Source: an uncultured beta proteobacterium
GTDB taxonomy: Bacteria; Pseudomonadota; Gammaproteobacteria; Burkholderiales; Burkholderiaceae_C
DNA: 14,471 bases
Assembly (NCBI GenBank): GCA_903840825.1
Contig: CAIMHL010000613.1
Location: forward strand, 1 to 14,471
Direction of reading: 5' to 3'
Shown here: positions 1-6,839 of the stretch, one piece after another
How the letters are laid out: every line of letters begins with the position of its first letter
How positions within the stretch are numbered: the first letter of the stretch is position 1
Notes under the pieces: model-generated
Told to the model about the DNA's origin: nothing
What the model saw: the letters and a program-made list of their open reading frames with translations, nothing else
Databases searched by the model: none
Program-made: the position numbers and the translations under genes

Positions 1-863
1 GAGTGGGGCGAAGAAAAATTCATTGCCACCACCTCCCGCCCCGAACTCAGCAGGTTGGCCACAATGGCGCGCGAGTCCATCCCCCCGCTTAAAAAGCTGT
101 ACACCGTCTGATCACGCCCCGCACGCAAACACACTGCTTCATCAAAAATGGCATAAATGTGGGCGGCCGCCGCCTCAGGCGTGTCAGCCGAGGGCCCTGG
201 TGTGAGCCAGTCGATGGTACTTTCAAGCGACACGCCCGCGCGGCTGGCGCTGAGCAACTCCCCCTCACGCAACCGCTTGATGCCTTCATAGGGCGTGCGG
301 TCGCCCAGCGGGTAGGTGAAGGCGCTCAGCTCCGCCATGCCCAACTCCGAGAGCGTTTTTTTAACCCACTGCGTTGCTTCCAGCACGCGCAAGGTACTAG
401 AAAAAATAAGCCACCCGTCTTGCACCACGTAGTACACCGCGCGCAAACCCAGTGCATCGGTGGCCAGTTGCAGGGTGTGGCTGGGCGCATCAAAGTGCAG
501 ACAAGCAAACGTGCCCCGGCAACGCGCCAACTGCGTGGCCCCAAGCAGTTGCCCCACAGGGGCGAGTTGGGCCAACTGCTGAGCACGGCCAAGGCGGACT
601 CCGTTTTCTGCCAAAAGCGAATCACCCACCAGCGTGCTGACCGAGCCGTCCGGCACCTCGCGCCAGGCGGCCTCGCCAAAAGCACCGCTGTCCCAGTGGG
701 TGATGAACAACCCATCGGCTCTGTGCGATTGGCGCTCACCCAAAGACAAACCCGCGCCATCTGACAAACCACTGCGGCACAAGTGCCGAGTCAAATCTTC
801 CACTAAACCAGTCGGCACCTCACGCTGGGCGCCTATATTGAAAACACCAGCGAACAAGGTCAT
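1..863 (-). CDS. Asparagine synthetase-like ATP-PPi ligase (partial, C-terminus outside window)
   Basis: Only the first 287 residues are present; the frame is open to base 1. The N-terminal part (about residues 1-220) resembles a class II glutamine amidotransferase fold, ending in the family-like TPYEGIKRLREGELL stretch (a family resemblance, not a motif test). It is followed by the start of a synthetase domain with the PP-loop SGGMDS at residues 259-264, which binds ATP pyrophosphate in asparagine synthetases, beta-lactam synthetases and lasso-peptide cyclases. The predicted N-terminus is MTLFAGVFN, so the catalytic Cys2 of glutamine-dependent AsnB is replaced by Thr. The glutaminase half may be inactive, and the protein need not be AsnB itself. 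The start at 863 is chosen because the family begins with a short strand of this kind. No clear ribosome site is seen, and the frame stays open upstream past 960. The substrate cannot be told from the window. Confidence 0.82.
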   Translation of the reverse strand, partial: MTLFAGVFNIGAQREVPTGLVEDLTRHLCRSGLSDGAGLSLGERQSHRADGLFITHWDSGAFGEAAWREVPDGSVSTLVGDSLLAENGVRLGRAQQLAQLAPVGQLLGATQLARCRGTFACLHFDAPSHTLQLATDALGLRAVYYVVQDGWLIFSSTLRVLEATQWVKKTLSELGMAELSAFTYPLGDRTPYEGIKRLREGELLSASRAGVSLESTIDWLTPGPSADTPEAAAAHIYAIFDEAVCLRAGRDQTVYSFLSGGMDSRAIVANLLSSGREVVAMNFSSPH

Positions 864-1024
864 GGTTTGAAACAAACGTAAAGCAAGGACCCTGATTAAA
901 TTCAAGACGGCCCATGCCCCGATTGAGAAAAGGCAAGCCCGGTCCTCTTCAAGGGAGATCCATTGCCATGCACAATCAAAAACAGCACTTCACACCACTT
1001 TTTCACCTCACCAGGAAGCACAAC
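864..1024. other. Intergenic region between two divergent genes
   Basis: This stretch separates the asparagine-synthetase-like gene (-) from the histidine phosphatase gene (+), so promoters for both should lie here. I could not find a convincing sigma70 -35/-10 pair on either strand. It contains two ATGs in frame with the phosphatase (914 and 968) that could extend that protein. I judge these less likely than the ATG at 1025. Confidence 0.5.
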
Positions 1025-1600
1025 ATGGGTAAATTAGTCAGGTCTTTTGGTTTGGCGCTCATCGTGGCCCTGACTTTTCTCTTGCCTGTGATCGCGGGTG
1101 AGTTGGGCGACAAACTGCAGCGCACCGACCAAGTGCTGCTGATGCGCCACGCCCTCGCCCCCGGCATTGGCGACCCCTCAGGCTATCAGCTCAATGACTG
1201 CAGCACCCAGCGCAACCTGAATCAGGTGGGCGCCACGCAAGCCGCACGTATTGGCGGGTGGCTTAAACAACAAGGCGTTGCCAACGCCGAGGTTTTCTCA
1301 AGCCCCTGGTGCCGCTGCCTGGACACCGCCCGCTTGTTAAAAGTGGGCCCAGTCACGCCCGAGCGCAGCCTGGGTTCGTTTTTCAATCAAGCTACCGACG
1401 GCCAGGCCGCCACCCGCGAACTGCAGCAGTTCATTGCCCGCACCAAGGCGCGGATCGACAAAAAGCCCCTGCTGCTGGTCACCCACCACGTCAACATCCA
1501 AGCCTACATCGGCGAAAACGTCGATTCAGGCGACATGGTGCTGGCCCGCATTGATAGCGCAGGCAAAGTGCTGAGCTACCAGCGCTATGCCAGCCCATAG
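1025..1600 (+). CDS. Exported histidine phosphatase family protein (SixA/phosphoglycerate mutase-like)
   Basis: 191 residues. The N-terminus MGKLVRSF followed by a hydrophobic run to about residue 24 looks like a Sec signal peptide, so the enzyme probably acts in the periplasm. The core shows the phosphatase signature at residues 38-43 (LLMRHA), where His42 would be the phospho-acceptor and the usual RHG is RHA. It also has SSPWCRCLDTA with Arg97, and a second catalytic histidine in VTHHVNI (His154 or His155). ATG 1025 is preferred because AGGAAG lies 6 bases upstream and it places the signal peptide at the N-terminus; ATGs at 968 and 914 are in frame. At this length it is a minimal, single-domain member. 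The substrate is unknown. It is transcribed in the same direction as the kinase gene 67 bases downstream, but nothing else links them. Confidence 0.85.
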   Translation: MGKLVRSFGLALIVALTFLLPVIAGELGDKLQRTDQVLLMRHALAPGIGDPSGYQLNDCSTQRNLNQVGATQAARIGGWLKQQGVANAEVFSSPWCRCLDTARLLKVGPVTPERSLGSFFNQATDGQAATRELQQFIARTKARIDKKPLLLVTHHVNIQAYIGENVDSGDMVLARIDSAGKVLSYQRYASP

Positions 1601-1667
1601 GGGCAACTAAGTCAGCCATCGTCGGCCAGATGCGCTCCCCAGGTACAAAATTTGCATGTAGACAACC

Positions 1668-2873
1668 ATGTACTCAGAACTGAACTTGTCACCGCCATCA
1701 AGCCACCTCCCTGGCTTGGACCAACCCGTCTGGCGCGACAAGCTGTCGCAGTTGCTGGAGTCAACCGGGGAGGGTATTTTTGGCATCGACATGGACGGGC
1801 GCTGCACCTTTATCAACCGCGCTGGCGCGGCGCAACTGGGCTCTTCACCCGCTGAAGTGCTGGGCCGCAACATGCACGAGCTGGCCCACCACACCCACGC
1901 TGACGGCTCGCATTACCCCGAGCACGAATGCCCCATATTCAATGCGTTTCGCAAGGGCTTACCTTGCCGCATCGACACGGAACTATTTTGGTGCAGGGAT
2001 GGCCATGCCTTTGCGGTGGAATACACGTCTTATCCGATTATTGATGGCGGTGTCGTTCAGGGGGCTGTGGTTACGTTTGTAGATATTTCGGCCCGAAAGC
2101 AGGCCGAAGATGCTTTGCGCCAAGCCCATGCAGAGCTGGAGCGGCGCGTCAGCGAGCGTACTCAGGCCTTGACCGAAGCGCTGCAACAATTGCGGGAACT
2201 CTCCGCCTACACTCACACGGTACTTGAAGAGGAGCGCACCCGCATAGCGCGTGAAGTGCACGACGAACTGGGCAGCCTGCTGGTGGCGCTCAAGATGGAT
2301 GTGGGCTGGCTGAACAAGCGCCTGGCCGAGCAAGCGCAGCGAAGCACGGACGCGGCACAGGACATGCGCGAACGAATGCGTGCCAAATGCCACAACATGA
2401 GCGGCCTGATTGAGGCCGCTGTTGACAACGTGGGGCGCATCATCACCGACCTGCGGCCCAGCATTCTTGACCACCAGGGCCTGTGGGTGGCGCTGGATTG
2501 GCAAGCCCATGAATTTGTTCAATCGGCAGAGCTTGCGCTCGACTGGCACATGGACGTGGCCCAAGCCGCGCCACTGGCAGAGCCCGACGCTATCGCTATT
2601 TTTCGTATCTTTCAGGAAATGCTCAGCAATGTGGGCCGGCACGCTCAGGCAAGCCGACTCACGGTTGCCATTTTGGCCAATGCCGAGCACATCAGTATTG
2701 CGGTGCAAGACAATGGCCGGGGCGCGCCTGCTGCTGCCTTTGATGCGGCCAACGCCTATGGCGTGATGGGCATGCGCGAAAGGGCGCGACATTTGGGAGG
2801 CCAGCTTGAGATTCAGAGCCAAATAGGCTTGGGATGCTTATTCAAACTGCTTATCCAGCTATCAAAACCATAG
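1668..2873 (+). CDS. PAS-domain sensor histidine kinase (HisKA_3/NarX-like)
   Basis: 401 residues with no evident membrane segment, so probably a cytoplasmic sensor. A PAS domain spans about residues 20-140 (GIFGIDMDGRCTFINRAG through VVTFVDISARKQAED). A coiled-coil linker rich in Glu, Arg and Ala follows. The dimerisation/phospho-acceptor helix is RIAREVHDELGS with His198. The C-terminal HATPase has an N-box-like IFQEMLSNVGRHAQA, a G1 box DNGRGA and YGVMGMRERA. This architecture pairs with NarL/FixJ response regulators, and one starts 7 bases after the stop, so the two genes are very probably co-transcribed. The PAS domain holds several Cys and His residues (HYPEHECPIFNAF, PCRID, FWCRDGH); a ligand cannot be named. 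The C-terminal residues overlap an AT-rich repeat-like segment. The location directly upstream of the cyanate transporter suggests, but does not prove, control of that operon. Confidence 0.93.
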   Translation: MYSELNLSPPSSHLPGLDQPVWRDKLSQLLESTGEGIFGIDMDGRCTFINRAGAAQLGSSPAEVLGRNMHELAHHTHADGSHYPEHECPIFNAFRKGLPCRIDTELFWCRDGHAFAVEYTSYPIIDGGVVQGAVVTFVDISARKQAEDALRQAHAELERRVSERTQALTEALQQLRELSAYTHTVLEEERTRIAREVHDELGSLLVALKMDVGWLNKRLAEQAQRSTDAAQDMRERMRAKCHNMSGLIEAAVDNVGRIITDLRPSILDHQGLWVALDWQAHEFVQSAELALDWHMDVAQAAPLAEPDAIAIFRIFQEMLSNVGRHAQASRLTVAILANAEHISIAVQDNGRGAPAAAFDAANAYGVMGMRERARHLGGQLEIQSQIGLGCLFKLLIQLSKP

Positions 2874-2880
2874 TTCACAA

Positions 2881-3537
2881 ATGACCAATATAAAAATTCT
2901 GATTGGCGACGACCACCGTATCGTGCGCGAGGGTCTGAAGCAAGTGCTGGCCGATGCGCCTGATATCGAGGTGGTGGCCGAGGCACAAACCGGCCCTGAG
3001 GTGCTGCAAAGTGTGACCCGCTTGGGTGGTCCCGCCGGGCTGTCCGCCGTGCTGCTGGACATTGCACTGCCGGAACGCGACGGCATTGATGTGCTGCAAG
3101 CCCTCAAGCAAAGCTGGCCCAGCCTGCCCGTGCTGATGCTCAGCACTTACCCCGAAAAACAGTACGCTGTGCGCTGCATCAAGCTGGGCGCTGCTGGCTA
3201 CTTAAACAAGGGCGCCGACCCTGACGAGATGATTGCCGCTGTGCGCAAAGTGGCGGCGGGGGGGCTGTATGTGTCCGCTGTGGCCGCCGAGGCACTGGCC
3301 AATGCAGCCGCCAAGACAGGCGTTTTGGGCACTGAAGCACTGTCGCACCGCGAGCACCAGGTGTTTCGCCTGCTGACCACGGGCATGTCCGTGGGCGAAA
3401 TTGGTGCACAACTGGGCCTGGCCTCCAACACCGTCAGCACCTACCGCCTGCGTCTGCTAGAAAAAACTGGCACCAAAAACGATGTGGAGTTGGCCTTGTA
3501 CGCCGAACGCCACGCCAAAACAAGCCCCAGCTCCTGA
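2881..3537 (+). CDS. NarL/FixJ-family response regulator (receiver plus LuxR-type HTH)
   Basis: 218 residues. The receiver domain (about 1-125) has the acidic pair Asp10/Asp11, the phospho-acceptor Asp60 in LLDIALPERDG, Ser88/Thr89 in MLST and the conserved Lys110 in GYLNKG. The LuxR/GerE DNA-binding domain (about 150-210) runs from LSHREHQVFRLL to NTVSTYRLRLLEKTG. It is the evident partner of the kinase encoded just upstream. It has no AAA+ domain, so it cannot itself activate a sigma54 promoter; any action on the promoter 98 bases downstream must be indirect, accessory or repressive. Regulators of this family usually bind inverted repeats, and an 8-bp perfect one lies 24 bases after the stop codon. 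Confidence 0.94.
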   Translation: MTNIKILIGDDHRIVREGLKQVLADAPDIEVVAEAQTGPEVLQSVTRLGGPAGLSAVLLDIALPERDGIDVLQALKQSWPSLPVLMLSTYPEKQYAVRCIKLGAAGYLNKGADPDEMIAAVRKVAAGGLYVSAVAAEALANAAAKTGVLGTEALSHREHQVFRLLTTGMSVGEIGAQLGLASNTVSTYRLRLLEKTGTKNDVELALYAERHAKTSPSS

Positions 3538-3553
3538 ATTCAGCCGCTTTTGC

Positions 3554-3584
3554 CGCCTTTTTGTAAGGGGAGCCTTACAAGGCG
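3554..3584. promoter_or_regulatory. Palindrome/stem-loop between response regulator and transporter genes
   Basis: Perfect 8-bp inverted repeat: TTGTAAGG at 3561-3568, loop GGAG, CCTTACAA at 3573-3580. It can be extended by CGCC (3554-3557) pairing with GGCG (3581-3584) around a three-T bulge. No T-run follows, so it is not a classic intrinsic terminator. It is centred about 90 bp upstream of the predicted sigma54 start. It could be an operator for the adjacent LuxR-type regulator or an RNA stem-loop at the end of the regulator transcript. Confidence 0.55.
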
Positions 3585-3634
3585 TCAGGTCCTGCACCAT
3601 GACTTGCTGCACTGGGTGGCCCCCGCACTGAAAG

Positions 3635-3650
3635 TGGCGCGCCCCTTGCA
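3635..3650 (+). promoter_or_regulatory. Sigma54 (RpoN) -24/-12 promoter of the cyanate operon
   Basis: TGGCGCGCCCCTTGCA matches the sigma54 consensus TGGCRYRNNNNTTGCW at every defined position. The GG (3636-3637) and GC (3648-3649) are separated by exactly 10 bases. This predicts transcription from about 3661, 25 bases before the ATG at 3686, with AAAGGTGAG between as ribosome site. TGCACC (3593-3598) and TGCACT (3608-3613) upstream resemble NtrC half-sites but do not form a full dyad. The promoter reads directly into the binding-protein gene. Confidence 0.85.
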
Positions 3651-3685
3651 TTGGCTGCTTATCTTTGTTTTTAAAGGTGAGCGCC

Positions 3686-5092
3686 ATGTCCGAATTTTTC
3701 TCCCCCTACGATGCCGACCGTCCCCTGCTGCTCAAATGCAGCTGCGGTAAAGACCACACTGCCGCCGAACACGCCCAAGAGGCCTCGGCCCAAAGCGCCA
3801 CAGCAGAGCTCAAACGGCGCAGCCTGACCAGTACCTTTGAGGCCTATTCCAACGAGTTCATTGAAGCCACCCTGGTCAAAGCCTTGTTCCCACAAGATGC
3901 CGTGCGGCGGCAGTTTTTGCGTGCGGTGGGCAAGAGCACCGCCATGGCCGCTATTGCCAGCGTGCTGCCCTTGGGCACCATGCAGGCCATGGCGCAAGAC
4001 AAAAATGCACTGGAAAAGACCAACCTCAAAATCGGCTTCATCCCCATCACCTGCGCCACCCCGCTGATCATGGCGCAGCCCCTGGGCTTTTACCAAAAGC
4101 AAGGCCTGAACGTTGAAATCACCAAGACCGCAGGCTGGGCCCTGATTCGGGACAAGATGATCAACAAGGAATACGACGCCACCCACTTCCTGAGCCCCAT
4201 GCCTCTGGCGATTTCGATGGGCTTGGGCGCCAACGCCACCCCCATGAATGTGGCCACCATCCAAAACGTCAACGGCCAAGCCATCACGTTGGCCCTGAAA
4301 CACAAAAACAACCGCGACCCGAAAAACTGGAAAGGCTTCAAATTTGCCATTCCGTTCGAGTTCAGCATGCACAACTTTTTGCTGCGCTACTATTTAGCGG
4401 AAAACGGCCTCAACCCAGACACCGACGTGCAACTGCGCGTGGTACCCCCCGCCGAAATGGTAGCCAACCTGAAAGCCGGCAATATTGACGGCTTCCTCGG
4501 ACCTGATCCGTTCAACCAGCGCGCAGTTTTTGAAGAAGCCGGCTTCATCCACCTGCTCACCAAAGACCTCTGGAACGGCCACCCCTGTTGTGCGTTTGGC
4601 ACCAGCACCGAATTTATCCAGAAAAACCCCAATACCTTTGCCGCGCTGTACCGCGCGGTGCTGACCTCTGCAGCCATGGCGCGTGACCCCGCCAACCGCG
4701 AGTTGATTGCCAAAGTCATTGCTCCTTCGCAGTACCTGAACCAGCCAGAAGCCGTGCTTACCCAAGTGCTCACCGGCAAGTTTGCCGATGGACTTGGCAA
4801 GATCCAAAACGTACCCGACCGGGCCGACTTTGACCCCATGCCCTGGCAAAGCATGGCGGTGTGGATGCTCACGCAAATGCAACGCTGGGGCTACATCAAG
4901 GGCGAGGTCAACTACAAACAAATTGCGGAAAAAGTGTTCTTGATCACCGATGCCCGCAAACACATGAAAGAGCTGGGGCAGCCCTTCGTCGCAGGACCCG
5001 CTTATACCAAGCACAAGATCATGGGCAAAGAATTTGATCCTGCGCGCGCAGAAGCCTACGCCAAGAGTTTTGCCATTCGCAAAACTGCCTAA
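3686..5092 (+). CDS. Tat-exported cyanate/nitrate ABC transporter substrate-binding protein (CynA/NrtA-like)
   Basis: 468 residues. The mature part is an NrtA/CmpA/SsuA-type binding protein (LKIGFIPITCATPLIMAQPLGFYQKQGLNVEI..., then GNIDGFLGPDPFNQRAVFEEAGF), which captures small anions in the periplasm. Export is by a twin-arginine signal: Arg74-Arg75 in RRQFLRAVG, a hydrophobic stretch to about 100, and a likely cleavage at AMA-Q (residues 101-104). Unusually, about 73 residues precede the twin arginines, including LKCSCGKDH with Cys18, Cys20, His24 and His29. ATG 3686 is chosen because AAAGGTGAG precedes it; an in-frame ATG at 3665 would sit only four bases past the predicted sigma54 start. 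The permease starts two bases after the stop. The substrate is inferred as cyanate because cynS ends the operon; nitrate or another anion remains possible on sequence alone. Confidence 0.93.
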   Translation: MSEFFSPYDADRPLLLKCSCGKDHTAAEHAQEASAQSATAELKRRSLTSTFEAYSNEFIEATLVKALFPQDAVRRQFLRAVGKSTAMAAIASVLPLGTMQAMAQDKNALEKTNLKIGFIPITCATPLIMAQPLGFYQKQGLNVEITKTAGWALIRDKMINKEYDATHFLSPMPLAISMGLGANATPMNVATIQNVNGQAITLALKHKNNRDPKNWKGFKFAIPFEFSMHNFLLRYYLAENGLNPDTDVQLRVVPPAEMVANLKAGNIDGFLGPDPFNQRAVFEEAGFIHLLTKDLWNGHPCCAFGTSTEFIQKNPNTFAALYRAVLTSAAMARDPANRELIAKVIAPSQYLNQPEAVLTQVLTGKFADGLGKIQNVPDRADFDPMPWQSMAVWMLTQMQRWGYIKGEVNYKQIAEKVFLITDARKHMKELGQPFVAGPAYTKHKIMGKEFDPARAEAYAKSFAIRKTA

Positions 5093-5094
5093 AT

Positions 5095-5961
5095 ATGAAA
5101 AGCGCTATTTCCATTAACCTGCGTGCGGCTCTGGTGTCGGCCCTGATGCTGGCGTGCCTGCTGGGCATCTGGCAACTGGCCACCATTAGTCCAAGCCTAA
5201 GCCCGGTGACCAGCCAGCTCAGCGCCGAAGAAGCCGAGTATCAAAAAATGATGGGCAAGGACCCAGGGGCCGTCAAGTCCACGGGTTTTCCTTCGCCGAT
5301 GGCGGTGGCACGCGCCTCTCTGGGGCATTTGTCTGACCCTTTCTTTGACCGGGGACCCAACGAGAAAGGCATTGCCATTCAGCTGGCGCACTCACTCGGG
5401 CGGGTCGGACTGGGGTTTTTGTTGGCGGTACTGGTGGCACTGCCGGTCGGGTTTTTGATCGGTATGTCACCGCTCATGCGCAAGGCGTTTGACCCCTTCA
5501 TTCAGGTGCTCAAGCCGATCAGTCCGCTGGCCTGGATGCCACTGGCGCTCTACACCCTCAAAGACTCGGATGTGAGCGGTATTTTTGTCATCTTTATTTG
5601 CTCGGTCTGGCCCATGCTGGTCAACACCGCCTTTGGCGTGGCCTCGGTCAAGCGAGAGTGGCTCAACGTGGCGCTCACCTTGGAGGTGAGTCCGTTGCGC
5701 AAGGCCTTTCAGGTGATTTTGCCCGCTGCAGCACCCACCATTTTGACCGGCATGCGCATCAGCATGGGCATTGCCTGGCTGGTGATTGTTGCCGCCGAGA
5801 TGCTGGTGGGCGGCACCGGTATTGGCTACTTTGTGTGGAACGAGTGGAACAACTTGTCGCTGAGCAACGTCATGTTTGCCATTCTGGTGATTGGCGTGGT
5901 CGGCATGCTGCTCGATCTGATGTTTGCCCAAGTGCAAAAAATGGTGACTTATGTGGAGTGA
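5095..5961 (+). CDS. ABC transporter permease (CynB/NrtB-like)
   Basis: 288 residues of an inner-membrane permease of the NrtB/SsuC group. A first membrane segment lies at about residues 10-30. A polar periplasmic loop follows (SAEEAEYQKMMGKDPG to GPNEKGIAIQL), which is characteristic of the nitrate/cyanate branch. Several further hydrophobic segments come after it. The cytoplasmic coupling loop that contacts the ATPase is in the region EVSPLRKAFQVILPAAAPTIL. Spacing to the binding-protein gene is two bases and the ATPase gene starts 49 bases after the stop, so this is an operon. It forms the membrane channel of the importer, probably as a dimer with two ATPase subunits. Assignment to cyanate rather than nitrate rests on the linked cyanase. 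Confidence 0.92.
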   Translation: MKSAISINLRAALVSALMLACLLGIWQLATISPSLSPVTSQLSAEEAEYQKMMGKDPGAVKSTGFPSPMAVARASLGHLSDPFFDRGPNEKGIAIQLAHSLGRVGLGFLLAVLVALPVGFLIGMSPLMRKAFDPFIQVLKPISPLAWMPLALYTLKDSDVSGIFVIFICSVWPMLVNTAFGVASVKREWLNVALTLEVSPLRKAFQVILPAAAPTILTGMRISMGIAWLVIVAAEMLVGGTGIGYFVWNEWNNLSLSNVMFAILVIGVVGMLLDLMFAQVQKMVTYVE

Positions 5962-6010
5962 AGCCCGCACCGAAGCGCCCTTGCTTCCCCCAAAAACGAA
6001 AGGCAGCGCC

Positions 6011-6805
6011 ATGCAAGGTTTTCTCAAGATCGAAAAATTATCCAAAGCATTTGTCGCCAACAAGCCGGTATTTGAGGATGTGTCCTTCACGCTCGACAAG
6101 GGCGAGTTTGTCTGCATCATCGGGCATTCGGGTTGCGGCAAAACCACGGTACTCAATGTGCTGGCCGGCTTGGATACCGCCACCTCGGGCCACGTCTTCA
6201 TGGATGGCCGTGAAGTCGTGGGCCCCAGCCTGGAGCGCGGGGTGGTGTTTCAGGGCCATGCGCTCATGCCCTGGCTCACGGTGCGTCAGAACATCCAGTT
6301 TGCCGTCAAGTCGCGTCAGCCGGACTGGAGCCGGGCCGAGGTCATGGCGCAAGTCGAGAAGTACGTGGCCATGGTGGGCTTGAGCCCCGCTATCGACAAA
6401 AAACCATCCCAGTTATCAGGCGGCATGAAGCAGCGGGTGGGTATTGCCCGGGCATTTTGCATCAGCCCGAAAATGCTGTTGCTGGACGAGCCTTTTGGCG
6501 CGCTGGATGCACTTACACGCGGCACCATTCAGGACCAACTGCTGAAAATTGTTCGTCAAACCCAGCAAACCGTTTTCATGATCACGCACGATGTGGATGA
6601 GGCTATTTTGCTGGCTGACCGCATCTTGCTCATGAGCAATGGCACTGAAACAGACGCAGGCTATAAGCCCGGCGGCATTGCCGAAGTAGTGGTCAATCCC
6701 CTGCCCCGCGAACGCACCCGGGCTGGTTTGCACCACCTGGACGGCTACTACGAACTGCGCAACCACATTGTTGATTTTTTGGTCTCGCGCGCCACGGCGC
6801 ATTGA
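6011..6805 (+). CDS. ABC transporter ATP-binding protein (CynD/NrtD-like)
   Basis: 264 residues with all ABC ATPase motifs: Walker A GHSGCGKTT (38-46), Q-loop in VVFQGHALMPW, signature LSGGMKQR (135-142), Walker B LLLDEP with Asp159/Glu160, and the H-loop His193 in MITHDVDEA. It powers import through the permease encoded just upstream. ATG 6011 is chosen because AAAGG lies a few bases upstream and the protein then begins with the normal first strand. An in-frame ATG at 5951 overlaps the permease end, would add 20 residues and has a weaker ribosome site. It is a single-domain ATPase without the NrtA-like fusion found on cyanobacterial NrtC. The cyanase gene follows after 34 bases. Confidence 0.94.
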   Translation: MQGFLKIEKLSKAFVANKPVFEDVSFTLDKGEFVCIIGHSGCGKTTVLNVLAGLDTATSGHVFMDGREVVGPSLERGVVFQGHALMPWLTVRQNIQFAVKSRQPDWSRAEVMAQVEKYVAMVGLSPAIDKKPSQLSGGMKQRVGIARAFCISPKMLLLDEPFGALDALTRGTIQDQLLKIVRQTQQTVFMITHDVDEAILLADRILLMSNGTETDAGYKPGGIAEVVVNPLPRERTRAGLHHLDGYYELRNHIVDFLVSRATAH

Positions 6806-6839
6806 ATATTTTTACATCACTCACACAGAAGGAATAGCC

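Noticed and set aside
159..764. 201-codon plus-strand frame opposite the asparagine-synthetase-like gene
   Set aside because: The minus strand encodes a coherent protein with a PP-loop; the plus frame is Arg/Gln-rich without any recognisable domain.
864..1024. Lasso-peptide precursor or leader peptide beside the asparagine-synthetase-like gene
   Set aside because: The minus frame is open upstream, but I found no precursor-like peptide with its own start and ribosome site, and the cluster partners would lie outside the window.
1983..2822. 279-codon open frame antisense to the histidine kinase gene
   Set aside because: It is the complement of clear PAS/HisKA/HATPase coding sequence, has no recognisable domain, and is expected from high-GC codon bias.
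3665..3685. Upstream ATG for the binding protein
   Set aside because: It would lie only about four bases after the predicted transcription start, leaving no room for a ribosome site, whereas AAAGGTGAG precedes ATG 3686.
3671..4372. 233-codon antisense frame under the binding-protein gene
   Set aside because: His/Gly/Val-rich composition typical of a shadow frame; the plus strand encodes a well-conserved protein.
5467..6201. 244-codon antisense frame spanning the permease/ATPase junction
   Set aside because: It crosses two solid plus-strand genes and shows no family motif.
6768..6839. Upstream extension of CynS by 24 residues
   Set aside because: It overlaps the ATPase gene end and adds residues absent from cyanases; AGAAGGA supports the ATG at 6840.
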